From Galerina marginata (lineage: Eukaryota > Basidiomycota > Agaricomycetes > Agaricales > Galerinaceae): a stretch of 64,000 bases of DNA. A program made the position numbers and the translations under genes. Below are positions 33,451-44,845 of the stretch, piece after piece; the stretch's first letter is position 1; the number at the start of each line of letters is the position of its first letter. The notes beneath the pieces are model-generated. The model searched no databases, was not told where the DNA came from, and was given only the letters and a program-made list of their open reading frames with translations. Where the stretch lies: NCBI GenBank assembly GCA_023014335.1, contig JAECYW010000009.1:248001-312000 (forward strand). Reading direction: 5' to 3'.

Positions 33451-35272
33451 ATGTTGTTTCGAGTGGGGACGCCACATCATCCACAGTGACAGATGTCGTC
33501 GTTCATGCTACTGTCGCCTGAGCCCTCTGGGCTGTAATGAATCCGATCCTCAAGGTCGCCGTGCTGAAGGTTGATCGATAATCATCAGTTCACCGTGCCA
33601 GTAAATAGCGAAAGAATAGAACGTACATCGAGACTCCAATGGAAAATAAGGTTGAGGGATGTAGCGCAGATCCCTACTTAGTACTCTGAAGCCGGGACGG
33701 CCGTTAGTCGGTGGCCATGTAGGAGGTGCGTGGTTGAGGAAAACAGGAGCTGGGAGAAAGCCGGGAGGGGGGGGGTGACTAAGCCGCCGGACCTCCGAAA
33801 ATAGAATCGGAACTATTTTCCGTTCCGTCTTGCCTCATCATTTCTCGACCAGAAATTCAAACTTGGCCGCAGCTGCAGCCATCCTGTGCCTCGAAACCAT
33901 CCCTCACCTGAATACAATTTGCAGACGAGGACTTTGGGTTAAGCCAGTCAATAAGCTCATTCCGTTTCTACAGTGGAATTTATTGCTACCTTTTCTTTTG
34001 ATTGTTGTAATATGAACATCAACTGTAAATATCAACGCTAAATCGAGGTAGTACTCGAAGTGAGTCGAAGAACTGGTTCTACCCAAGACATGAGGACCTT
34101 TAAAACGAGAAATCAAAATATTGAGCGTCATAGAATATATAGTAAATTGACAAAGAGCGACAAGAAATGTCGTCACGAAAACGAAAAAGAGGAAAAGTGG
34201 CAAGAAGAAAATAAGAGCGGTGGTGATGTCAATCCACCGACCTCAGTTGCAAGGGCTAGGCGCGTTCCAACTACCAACACCCTTCACCTCACCTAAAACA
34301 GGCCAACACGAGCAGCACGACTCCCGCTCACTCAAAACAGGAGCCTCAGCATCATCCACCCAATAGATCATCTCCAACAAACCGCGACGGTGTCTAACAG
34401 AGAGCGTTCTGAACCGCTCATTCCACTTACGCCCGACTTTAGGCATAAACACGGCCCTTGCTCCCTTTCAAAGCACATATAATGTCTTCGTCGCCGTATG
34501 TGCCAAGGAAGGGCACGCAAGATCAATAACTGAAAGCAATGTCCGGGCAGCTGTTCCAGCAAGCCAGAAAGGGCGCAGGTCAAGGTACGGCACTATTGGG
34601 ACCTGATTTGAATATCAGGTATTGAGAGTTCAACGCCTGGCAGTCTGATAAAGAAAAAATAAAATAAAATGAAGAAGACTTTGAGGGCTCGCCCAATTCT
34701 CTCAGTCCGCCTATTCACACATCGGAAAAGCGAAAAAGAATAGAGAAAAATGCGCGGTACATCAAGAAGCGGGAAAAGCACCGCCCGCGAACAAAGTAAC
34801 CTGATAGAGACAAAAAGTGAAATTCGACGACATACCAGTGGATCGTCAAGCGGAACTTGGGCGGAGCGCCAATTGAGATGGGAATGCAAAGAGGACATAG
34901 GAAGGAAATGAAGGCGAGTCTTGCCTTTTACCCAGGGGAGTCATATGAAATCCGATCCGAATCGATAACGCTCTACGTAGTCATGGTCCCAAAGTAGGTA
35001 GCCTATCGAAAGAAGTGGTGAAATTTGAAAAACATTACGGAAATTGGACCGACTTACATCAATATATGCGCACTACCAGCTGCATGGCATCATGACCAGC
35101 GCCGGGAAGCAATTCGGGCTAATTTGCTGACGAGCAGTACCTGAGACGCACCCAGAATGCTAATGCGATCGGGCGGCAAAGTCTCGATGTCGAGCTAGAT
35201 GATACGCAAACCCCGTTGGGTGAGCCAACTCCCTAGCGCATGGGATGAGAAAAAATGAGCAGGAAGAGACGA
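33451..35272. other. Decayed repeats, no gene seen
   Basis: 33.7-34.0 kb resembles 29.75-29.95 kb. 34.98-35.23 kb resembles 21.70-21.93 and 50.47-50.69 kb (ATATATGCGC and GTCTCGATGTCGAGCT-type blocks). A G-run lies at about 33.77 kb. Open frames are short and not shared between copies. Confidence 0.4.
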
Positions 35273-37610
35273 AGTCGAGGTACTACAGAGTACGTGAGCT
35301 GATCCTGTGGTTGAGAAGGGCGGCACCGTGGTCCGTAGTCCTCGCATTCGTACTCAAGTATATGCATCCCAGCAGAACACCATCCACTCTTCGTCCTCGA
35401 TCATGGCCAGCTCGCGAACCCAACCCGCTGCGGCGCTGCCTGCAGCAGCGCGCCAGCAACATCAGCTACCCGCCCCCGCCCGGCCCCGACCCATCCCCAC
35501 CCCACCCCAACACCATGCTCCGCGCGTACGCTTCGCGGCTCCTCCACCAGCCCATGTCGGGAGAGAGATCTGTGCACCAGTAGCAGCGGCGCAGCGCGCC
35601 GGGGTGAGGAAAGGTAAAACATGAGCTGGGCCGCGAGGCAAGGAGGGCGGCAGCCGCGGGAGGGCTGCGAAGACGGAGCACGAGCACAAGCAGATGTGAA
35701 GGCGAGAGGCGATGATACGGAAATCCTACACCCTCCCCAACAGGGTAGAAGGTACACTTGAGGGTCGACGAAATGAAATGGTAGGGATTCGTGGTGGCGA
35801 CGACCAATCGCGCACAGGTGCACGCCAGGAGGCTGAGAAACAGGAGCTGAGAATGCGGTCTTCGTCGAGTTCTTGGCGACGACAGCATTGTTTCCTCATC
35901 CTCCTTCCCGATTCGGTCTCTGACAGCACCAAGAGCACCAGCTGCTCGCTCAGCCCGACCCCACGTCATCGCACCCCGTGTCATCGCACCTCCACCTCAT
36001 ACACCCGTGGGCCGCCATCGCGATCAAGAGTCTTCCTAGGGTACAATTCCGGCATCGGTAACGGTGGTACGACCATGCGAGCTTTGGAGCGTACTGTACG
36101 GTTTGGTTTTATGGTTTGGTTTTGGTGGCCATATGGGCAGATGTGGGCATGCCTGGGGTGGAAGGAGGGCGGTGTGGAGCTGTGATGAGGGCTTGCGATG
36201 ACGCCGTGGTACCAGATCCGAGGCAGGCGTGGGCTAGCAGTAAGGGTGGACGCTGCATTGAAGCAGGAGGAAGGGAAGGGGAAGGGAGAGAGGCGGGAGT
36301 TTTGAGATTTGAGCTCTGAGAAACTCCCTGGCTGGAACTCGAAACGTGAACGGACCAGGGACCTCGCTGTATTCGTACGTGTATGCGTCCTAGCCGCGCG
36401 TCATCATGGCCGGCTCGCGAACTCGTCCGCCTGCCAGCAGCACCAGGAACGGCCTAGCAACATCAGCACAAAGTTACACGCCCCTGCGCGCCCGACTCGC
36501 TTCCATTGTCCAGTCCCATCGCACCTCCCTAGCCCCCCCAAACACCCATCCCACAGACCGGACGAAACCTCGCCACGGAAGCTCTCCGGCAGTCAATACC
36601 CAAGCCTATACCCCAGAATCGTCGGCGTCCACGACCCATGCGGGCTTGCTTTGCTTTTGGTATTGAAAAGAACTGCGGAGCACCAGGTGGTGCATACACA
36701 GGGGCGGGAACAGCCAGGCCGCGAGCAGGACACTGATAGAGGGAAGGAGGGTGCAGCAGCGGGAGGGCTGAGACGAGGGGTAGCATCCACCCGAGAGGAG
36801 ACGGTTGGCGAAAGGGCGAGGGAAATGTGGTAGCGGTGACCAAATCGCGGTCAAACAGAAACGGTGCGAGTTCAGCTCGGGGTACGGAGCAGGTGACGGA
36901 TCGACGTGGTAGTCGAGTATCGTGGTAATGGTGACCGGTTCGCTCGGGGGCTCAGAAGAGGATGTCGAAGGGGGAGGAGGTCTTGGAATGGGGTAAAGTA
37001 ACGCCAATGACGAGCTGAGAACGACGAAGTTTGTTCAGCGTCGACTCCACAAGGAGGTAAAGGTGAGGAAGCACGTACCTATTCGAATTCGCTTGGTTTC
37101 TGCACTAAAGACGTACTGCGATTCCAATGAAGATGCGAGATCGGCGCGCCCATGGGTCTCGTTACAGAGCAGAATTGCAGGGCCAAAAGAAAAAAGGTGG
37201 GCTGTCAAGCTTGAAGCTTCAAGAACCATTCATCTTGAAAACGATTAGTAAAAGCTCAAATCCTACAGAACGTCCTTCCTCACCGGAAATCCAGAACTTC
37301 CAACGACATCCAGGGGATCGCCAAAGAAGTCGATAAACTGAGTAAAAGCATGAACAATTTGACTTGAAGGCGCGGCGTCCCACGAGTGGCTGGATCTTCA
37401 AGCTGTCAAAGATGCTCAAGGATATAGGCCATAGTTGAGCAGCATTCAGCAAACCGTAGAGGACAAGAGACGATTGTACCAGGAGACGGAAGAGTGTCAG
37501 AGTGGTGGCGGGAGGGCGGGAGGATGAAAATTTGATCCCAACACGTAACACGTGACTCATAGGACGACGCGACGCGCCCCTAGGGCCCTAAGGGTTGAAC
37601 ACTTTGCATA
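35273..37610. repeat. GC-rich repeat family, copy C3
   Basis: Matches C1 end to end with small indels: start CGAGGTACTACAGAGTACGT, the ATCATGGCCAGCTCGCGAAC block at 35401 and again at about 36403, and the end AACACGTAACACGTGACTCA at about 37540. Directly followed by duplication D copy 2. No conserved coding frame. Confidence 0.7.
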
Positions 37611-39804
37611 GTCGGCTGCTGTGCCCGTTATCTTCGGTCAAGAACTTCGAGCGAAGTCGGATTGACGAAGGCAGTCGGTGATGAGTGCGGCGGATCCCAG
37701 GAAGAAAGGCGGATGAGGAGAGTTTCGGCGATGCTGGGTATTTGGATAGTTATAGACGCCGATGAAAAGAATAAACGAGGATGCCAGATATATGTACATT
37801 GGTGGAAGACCGTGGAATGCTTGCTGGTGTTTCCCAGTTTCCCAGCCTGGGACGTTTTGCTAACAGGTAGACTACGAACTACGATCATATCCCCCAATCG
37901 TCTCCGTTCCCGATTCTTTCGAGTGCTGCTGCTCCTTCAGAAGTTGTTTGAACCGTTGAACACATCTCAGGCTCGCCCTCATTGTAGAGTAGAAACCGGT
38001 CAATGGATGTGATAACCCCCCCCCCCAAAAAAAAAGGAATGCAATCTGATACACAATCAGACCGGGTTGAAGTATTATGAATGTATGCAGAATCGCAATG
38101 AAAAAAAGGCAAGTGGAAGCGATATGTCGAGAAGTGGGAGAAACACAGCACCCGAACAATATAAAACCCGATGAAGCAAAAGAGCGAAAGAGGAACGACG
38201 GGTTCATTGATCCCAAGGACAACCTGGTGGAGCATCTTCATGAGCTCAGGATTGAGGCTAAGGTTGAGATTCGCTGTTATTCGCACCAAAATTGTGGAGG
38301 GGTGGATATATGCGTCCTTTGCAGACGGGCGAGGTGGTTTGAGCTCGGACTTGACTCAAACCTGAAAAGTCGCCTACCTACGGATCCGCCCGAGTTCGAC
38401 GGACTACATATTTCATGCGAGGCTGTTTAAATCTCTTATCTGCCCTCAGAGGAGCTCGAGCCCATCATGATAACCAAGATAGAAGTGTGAGGAACACAAA
38501 GCCGTCGGGGGCTGTCCCGTTAATGGTATCAGCCCACTAGAAGTCGGCTTCATGAAGCCTATCAAAGCGCCAACACATGAGCGACGCTTCTGACAGGCCA
38601 GGAGGGATGTTGGGCGCATACCTTGAAGCGTGAAACGACAACAGGCGGTATCCGTAAGGCGAACGCCAGCTAAAAAATCGAGGCCTCGTTCGCCACCGAC
38701 ATTTGATGGCATGGCGTAGGTTGTTCGAGAGAAATGCAAGGTAGCCGTCATTAGCTGGTAAAAAATTCGAAAAGATTAGAATTTGCTTTGAAGAAAGAAA
38801 CGAATACATACCTCGAGTCCAACCGATCACCTGCATCGCGCGCAGAACAGCGACATCGACAGATCCCAGGAAGACAGGCGGGTGCGAAGAGCTTTGGGGA
38901 AGTTAGTCATAGGGATATTAGACAATGAAAAGAATTAAGGATACTATATACGATGGGGAAAATATTCGCTTGCATTTCCTAGTTTCCATACCTTGTCGTT
39001 CTCCTAACAACTAGAGCAGGGTTTGTTTCTCCTGTCGTCTCTGTCTCCAATTCCGTCCAGATTTCTCCTTCTGCTGCCAGAGAAAATGTTTGGGTCGAGC
39101 ATCTCAAGCTCCCGTCATGCTAATGATAGTTTGAAACGAGTCAATGGCTGTGATATATAAAAAAAGAATACAGTACGACTTACGATCAAACCGGGTCGGG
39201 AAAAATAGAATGTATGCAGAGTAGTTATGGAAGACCATCCGATTTCGAATGAATTCAGAATGAACGCCAGTTCATTCTCGAGCTTACTAGTGGGAATGGC
39301 GAATATGAAAAAGCGACGATTTCGACGACACTTCAAAGACCGACAAAACAGGCATCAAGGGTACATACCTATACAGAAGTCGAGCCAGAGTTGGTGCGAA
39401 CAGCTGTTAAGATCAGGTCAGCGCCAGCTGATTGACTTCCAAGTGTCTGTAACGACAGCAAGGGAGTCTGGAGAGTGTAAAGGTTCAATACTTCATCTTA
39501 CGAATTATTAGGCACGCAAAAGACAAGCTTAACGTGCTACATACCTTGGCAGAATGCTGGCTGGTGTTCGGCGTTATCTCTGTTTACGAACCATACTTCT
39601 TCATAGGCGCCATTTCTACTTGGCCAAACCGTCAAGTTTCGCGGATCTGTTCGCGTTTGAATTAAGTCCTCTAGGTTGCGAGCCTTTTTCGTTGTCGTGC
39701 TGGTGGTTGAAGTATAAGGATTAGTTAATGTGATAGCAATACTCGAGGAGTACAAGAATGGGACTTACGAAGAGACGATGTCAGTCCTATGTGGGCTGAC
39801 GACC
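37610..39804. repeat. Direct duplication D, copy 2
   Basis: Pairs with 30.84-33.45 kb in the same orientation. A C-run followed by an A-run (about 38016-38035) interrupts the region corresponding to CCAAAAAATAAAG in copy 1, a likely slippage site. Directly followed by GC-rich copy C4. Confidence 0.75.
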
Positions 39805-41640
39805 TTACTGTGGTGGTGGTGGCGATGACCAATCGCGCACAGCTAGTGCACGCCAGGAGGCTGAGAAACAGAAGCTGAGAATGCGGTCTTCATCGACTGC
39901 TCGCATTCGTATTGGCGTTGGCGACGACACCGTCGTTCCGTCTTCCTCTTTTTCCTTCCCGATTCGGCCTCTGACAGCACCAGCTGCTCGGCCCCGCCCC
40001 GCCCGATCCCGCGTCATCGCACCTCTCATCTGTCCCACCGCCCCCTCAAAGTCACACACCCGCCAGCGCGACAAAGAGAAAGAGTCTTCCTAGGGGACGA
40101 TTCCCGCATTAGTGACGATGGTACGATCCATGCGAGCTTCGGCGTGCTGTGTGGTGTGGTTTTCGTGCCAAGATGGGCAGATGCGGGTATGCCTGGGTTG
40201 GGGTGGAAGGAGGGAGGCTGGGTGAGGCTGTGATGAGGGCTGCGATGAGGGCTGCGATAATGCCCTGGTAGCAGATTTGGGACAGGCGCGGGCCAGCAGT
40301 TAGGGCGGACGCTGCATTGAAGCAGGAGGAAGGGGAAGGGGAAGGGACTTTGAGCGAGTTTGAGTTTGAGCGACATCTCCCTGGCTTGAGCCCGAAACGT
40401 CCAACTGGTACAGAAGAGATAGAGCCGAGGGCAGGATCCTGCGGTCGAAAGGGGAGGCAGGGACCTCATTTTATTTGTATGTGTATGCGTCCTCCCAATC
40501 ATGGCCGGCTTGCAAACTCGCCCGCCTGTCGGCACCAGCAACATCAGCACAAAGCTATGCACCCCTTCGCCTCTCGCCAGCCTCGCCCTGCGGGGCAGTA
40601 CCCATCCCACGAACTTGACAAAAACTCTCCCGTGGGGACACCTCCAGCGGGCAAGGTCAATGCATATACCCCAGGACCAGCAGCGTCCACGACCCGTCCG
40701 AGCGTTCTTTGCTTCTGGGAGTGAAAAAACCGCGGAGCCCCAGGTGGTCATGCACCTGGGTGGGAAGTTGGAACGACCAGACCGCAAGCAGGCCAGAGGG
40801 AAGGACAGTGTAGCAGCGGGAGGGCTGCGATGACGGACGGACGAGGATAAAATGATACGAGGATTCACTCTGCCCCCGAGCAGAGACGGTTGGCGAAAGG
40901 GCAAGGGCCGGTGATAGCGATGACCAAACCGCGGACAATCGGTGCGGGTCCTGCTGGAGGTAGGCGACGAATAGACGTGGCAATCAAGTATCGTGGTATT
41001 GCTGACCAGTTTTCTTGGGGCTCAGATGAGGCGACGAGGGGGGAGATCCTGGAAGTAACGCCAACGGCGAGCTGAGAACGACGAAGGTTGTTGAGCTCCG
41101 ACTCCAGAGGGAGTTAAAAGCGAGGAAGCACGTACCTAGTCGCTTGGTTTCTCCACTGAAGACTCGTACTGCGATTCCAGTGAAGATGGACATCGCCGCG
41201 CCCTTGGGCCTTGGACCTTGGAACACTGATGGATCGCAGAACCAAAAGAAAAAGGTGGGCTTTCAAGCTTCAAGAGCCATTATTCTTGAGAACGATTAGC
41301 AAAAGCTCGAATCTAACATAACCTCTTTCCTCACCGGAAAACTAGAAATCGCTACAACATCCAGGAGATCGCAAAAGAAGTCGATAAACTGAGTAAAAGC
41401 ATGCACAATTTGACTTGAAGGCGCGGCGTCGCACGAATGGCTGGGATCTTCAAGCCGTCGAAGATGCCCAAGAGTATAGGCCATAGTTTAACTGTATTCA
41501 GTAATCCGTAAGTAGAGGACTGAGAGACAATTGTGCGAGGAGACAACAGAGATGGAAGAGTGATGGCGAGGGCGGGAGGACGAAAATTGATCCCAACACG
41601 TACCACGTGAGTCATAGGAAGGACGACGTTCACCTGTTGA
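39805..41640. repeat. GC-rich repeat family, copy C4
   Basis: 39.82-40.25 kb matches 9.78-10.20 kb (C1), the ATCATGGCCGGCT block at 40498 matches 10476 and 36403, and 41.1-41.6 kb matches 12.9-13.4 kb (C2). The minus-strand ORF at 40904-40026 is not conserved in other copies. Confidence 0.7.
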
Positions 41641-42010
41641 ATGGTTGGGAACGAGCAAGACGAACAGAACACGTTGAATACTCGACTACAACTACAGCTG
41701 ACTTGTCACTTTCCTGAGTCCTACATACAATTACAACGATGAAAGGAACGGGCAACGAACGGGAGTCGGGAATTTCTTTTTACTATGTAGTGATTTGCTT
41801 TCGGCAAAATTTCTGGGCTGGTGCGAAAAAAAATTTGAGAAAGACGAAGCGAAATTGTGAAAGAGAAACTTTAACTATAAACATAATCGGACATTTTCTA
41901 AACAGAACTACGGGTCTTGAGTGGAGACCACGACTGGGATTGAAATTAGGAAAGTTATGGGTGTCGTTTATTGAAAGACGACTTACCTGGGAAATCGTGA
42001 TCGTGGAACG

Positions 42011-43562
42011 TTAGCGAATGAATCTCGTTTGGACAGAAGTGCCTTTGGGACGAGGTAGGAAGGTGTAGTCACTTGATATCCGTTTCCATTGTCCGCCTTT
42101 GGAGCCTAGCAAGATGGCGAGGGACCCTCGATTGTCTACCTTTCCAAGAAAAGCGAGCTCGACAAGGTCATAATCTTGGCGGGTTTGGATCTTCAGAGTG
42201 ATATTCAATGGCTCAGCCAAAAAAAAATTTTGTTCACTGATGTCTGTGTACCAATGGTACTTGTCGGCTGGAATTCTGTAAACCAGTAATCGGATGCGCA
42301 AACCGAAGTTAGTCAACGAGTACGATGGGTCGATGTCGTCTGTCAAGGTTGACTCAGAGGAAAATGGCTGGATTGTGAGAGATGATTCAGACGAAAAGTT
42401 CTCTGGCTTGGCCGCAAGCATGCTGTTGCCGACCGATGACTGTCCCTGCCAGACGAAGAGTCCTATATCTGGGGTACGTTGGAGAATCTCTACCTGCAAT
42501 CGATAAAATGCCATCTCCCCTTCACCGTAGGCGATCGTAAGTGGAACGCCCAATAAACCAATAAGACAATAGGCCATGTCTTCTATCCTTGTTGTCTGCC
42601 GCTTTGATAACCACACAAGAGCGTCTCTGGCATGGTCAATCCCAGAATTAAATGTGGAGAGGTGGTCCGGCGAAATCCCTGTTATATCCGAGATATGATC
42701 CCAGAGATGTCGCTTCGATGCAGAATTAGCAATTTTGTCATTATCGCCATTATTGAAGGAAGAGGATGTTATGGGTTTCCATGATTTCCTGAAGAACTTC
42801 AGGCTTTTCGGCGCCAAGATTTCTTGTAAAGTCCAGCCTCGTGTAAACCACTGATCTTTACGAAAGCTCGGAATGTCGGTGGTATCGGCAAGGTGCACAA
42901 TGCAAACCTTGGATTTGGAGTACCAATTAAACATGGATCGAATTGATTCCTCAAGCTCGGCGCTACTGCTTTTGTTGATACAACCGGAGTCAAACCAAAC
43001 GAAGCGGCAGGAGCATTGAGCAGAGATCCAACAAAAGATGATGATCTTTACAAAGCTCGGAAAGCGGGTTTCTTTTTGGTCGGCTGGAAACAACGCTTGG
43101 TATGCCTTCTTCATAGGGTCGTCCAACTGGGCATTTTGACTTAGTGTGGATTGCACTGTTCATAACAACAATAATCACCTCGATCGCAATATTTGCACCT
43201 TGACTTGGAGAGTCAAATTTGATCAACTCGCGCAGTATGCCTTGATAATCTGCAAATTTTAATATATCAGTAAATGCCAACTCGCCACCAGGAAGCCATC
43301 GATGGGAAAGGATTGAATATGATGTCTCCTGAGTTATCCAGTTTGTGGTAATAGAGTGAACGGCTTTCTCAGACACATAGATGGTACAATGGTCCACAAA
43401 TATTGACGTCTTGTCCAATAAAATGGTCGCAAGAGAACCTCTATGGACAATTTGCATTTCTTCAAGATCTAGAAGGAAAATGGGAAGATGATTATGAATG
43501 TATGCGTTAATGACGCCATTGATCACTGGAGTAAAAAATATGAGTGACAGAGAGGACACCAT
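42011..43562 (-). CDS. HET-domain (heterokaryon incompatibility) protein, copy B
   Basis: Exons 43562-43179 and 43126-42011 (TAA stop), 52-nt intron, in frame; 499 aa as drawn. HET motifs in order: SYSILSHRW at residues 81-89, then RFVWFDSGCINKSSSAELEE at about 169-188, RGWTLQEILAP from 224, TRIEDMAYCLIGLLG from 307 and YGEGEMAFYRL from 328. A C-terminal extension of about 150 residues without known domain follows. Family knowledge: HET proteins trigger cell death or incompatibility between unlike mycelia and act in the cytosol. The ATG at 43562 is used because it opens the frame, but a pyrimidine-rich tract with CAG at about 43534, aligned with TAG in copy A, suggests an upstream exon. The 69-bp array lies just upstream on the same strand and may belong to the gene. 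Confidence 0.85.
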
Positions 43563-43799
43563 CTAGCAAATATAGCGAAATTACAGGTGGGGTATCTGTT
43601 CTTTAACATGTAGGTTGGCAAGAAAAAACAAAAAAGAATGGAGTAAAAGATGCACCACCTGTAAAATAAAGTAGGTAAAAGATAAATAGCAGGTAATACT
43701 GGACAGCAGTACACTTACTTTCTAGTGAGATGAAAAAAGGATGCTGAGAGTGAGTGACAGAAAGCAGAAAAAAAGGAATGGATTCATGTACCAACTGAG

Positions 43800-44845
43800 A
43801 ATTTTCATATTTAAGTCAACTCCTCGGAATATTCAATGGATTCACATACAAACTGAGGACACAAACGCGTCGCATTTTTGTAAGTCAATTCCTCGGAATA
43901 TTCAATGGATATACGTACAAACTGAGGACACAAACCCGTTGCATTTTTGTAAGTCAATTCCTCGGAATATTCAATGGATTCACGTACATACTGAGGACAC
44001 AAACCATCACATTTTTGTAAGTCAATTCCTTGGAATATTCAATTGATTCACGTACTATCTGAGGACACAAACGCGTCGCATTTTTGTAAGTCAATTGCTC
44101 GGAATATTCAATTAATTCACGTACTTGCTGAGGACACAAACGCGTCGCATTTTTGTAAGTCAATTGCTCGGAATATTCAATTAATTCACGTACTTGCTGA
44201 GGAGACAAACCCGTCGCATGTTTGTAAGTCAATTCCTTGAAATATTCAATGCATTCACGTACTCGCTGAGGACACAAACCCGTCGCATGTTTGTAAGTCA
44301 ATTCCTTGGAATATTCAATTGATTCACGTACTCTCTGAGGACACAAAACCGTCGCATTTTTGTAAATAAATTCCTCAGAATATTTCATGGATTCACGTAC
44401 CGCCTGAGGACACAAACCCGTCGCATTTTTGTAAGTCAATTCCTCAGAATATTTCATGGATTCACGTACCGCCTGAGGACACAAACCCGTTGCATTTTTG
44501 TAAGTCAATTCCTCAGAATATTTCATGGATTCACGTACCAACTGAGGACACAAACCCGTCGCATTTTTGTAAGTCAACTTCTCAGAATATTCATTGGGTT
44601 TACGTACTTCCTGAGGACACAAACCCGTCGCATTTTTGTAAGTCAACTTCTCAGAATATTCATTGGGTTTACGTACTTCCTGAGGACACAAACCCGTCGC
44701 ATTTTTGTCAGTCAATTCCTCAGAATATTAAATGGATTTACGTACTTCCTAAGGACACAAACCCGTCGCACTTTTGTCAGTCAATTTCTCACAATATTCA
44801 ATGGATTTACGTACTTCCTAAGGACACAAACCGTGTTTCTGTTAG
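43800..44845. repeat. 69-bp tandem array, copy B (about 15 units)
   Basis: GAGGAC landmarks fall at 43855, 43924, 43993, 44061, 44130, 44199, 44268 and 44337, so the period is 69 bp. Units are nearly identical. On the minus strand 44715-43954 is one open frame of 23-residue units (ATGLCPQAVRESMKYSEELT type). The plus strand is open too (NPSHFCKSIPQNI..IYVLPEDT). A one-base loss in the unit at about 44007 and a four-base insertion near 43813 break the minus frame before the HET gene. Each unit has GTAAGT on the plus strand, and most have GTACGT on the minus strand. Confidence 0.9.

Noticed and set aside
40026..40904. 292-codon minus-strand ORF
   Set aside because: Same GC-rich repeat family. 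The frame is broken in the matching part of C1.
43800..44845. CRISPR-like array
   Set aside because: Units abut with no unique spacers, the period of 69 bp is divisible by three, and the genome is eukaryotic.
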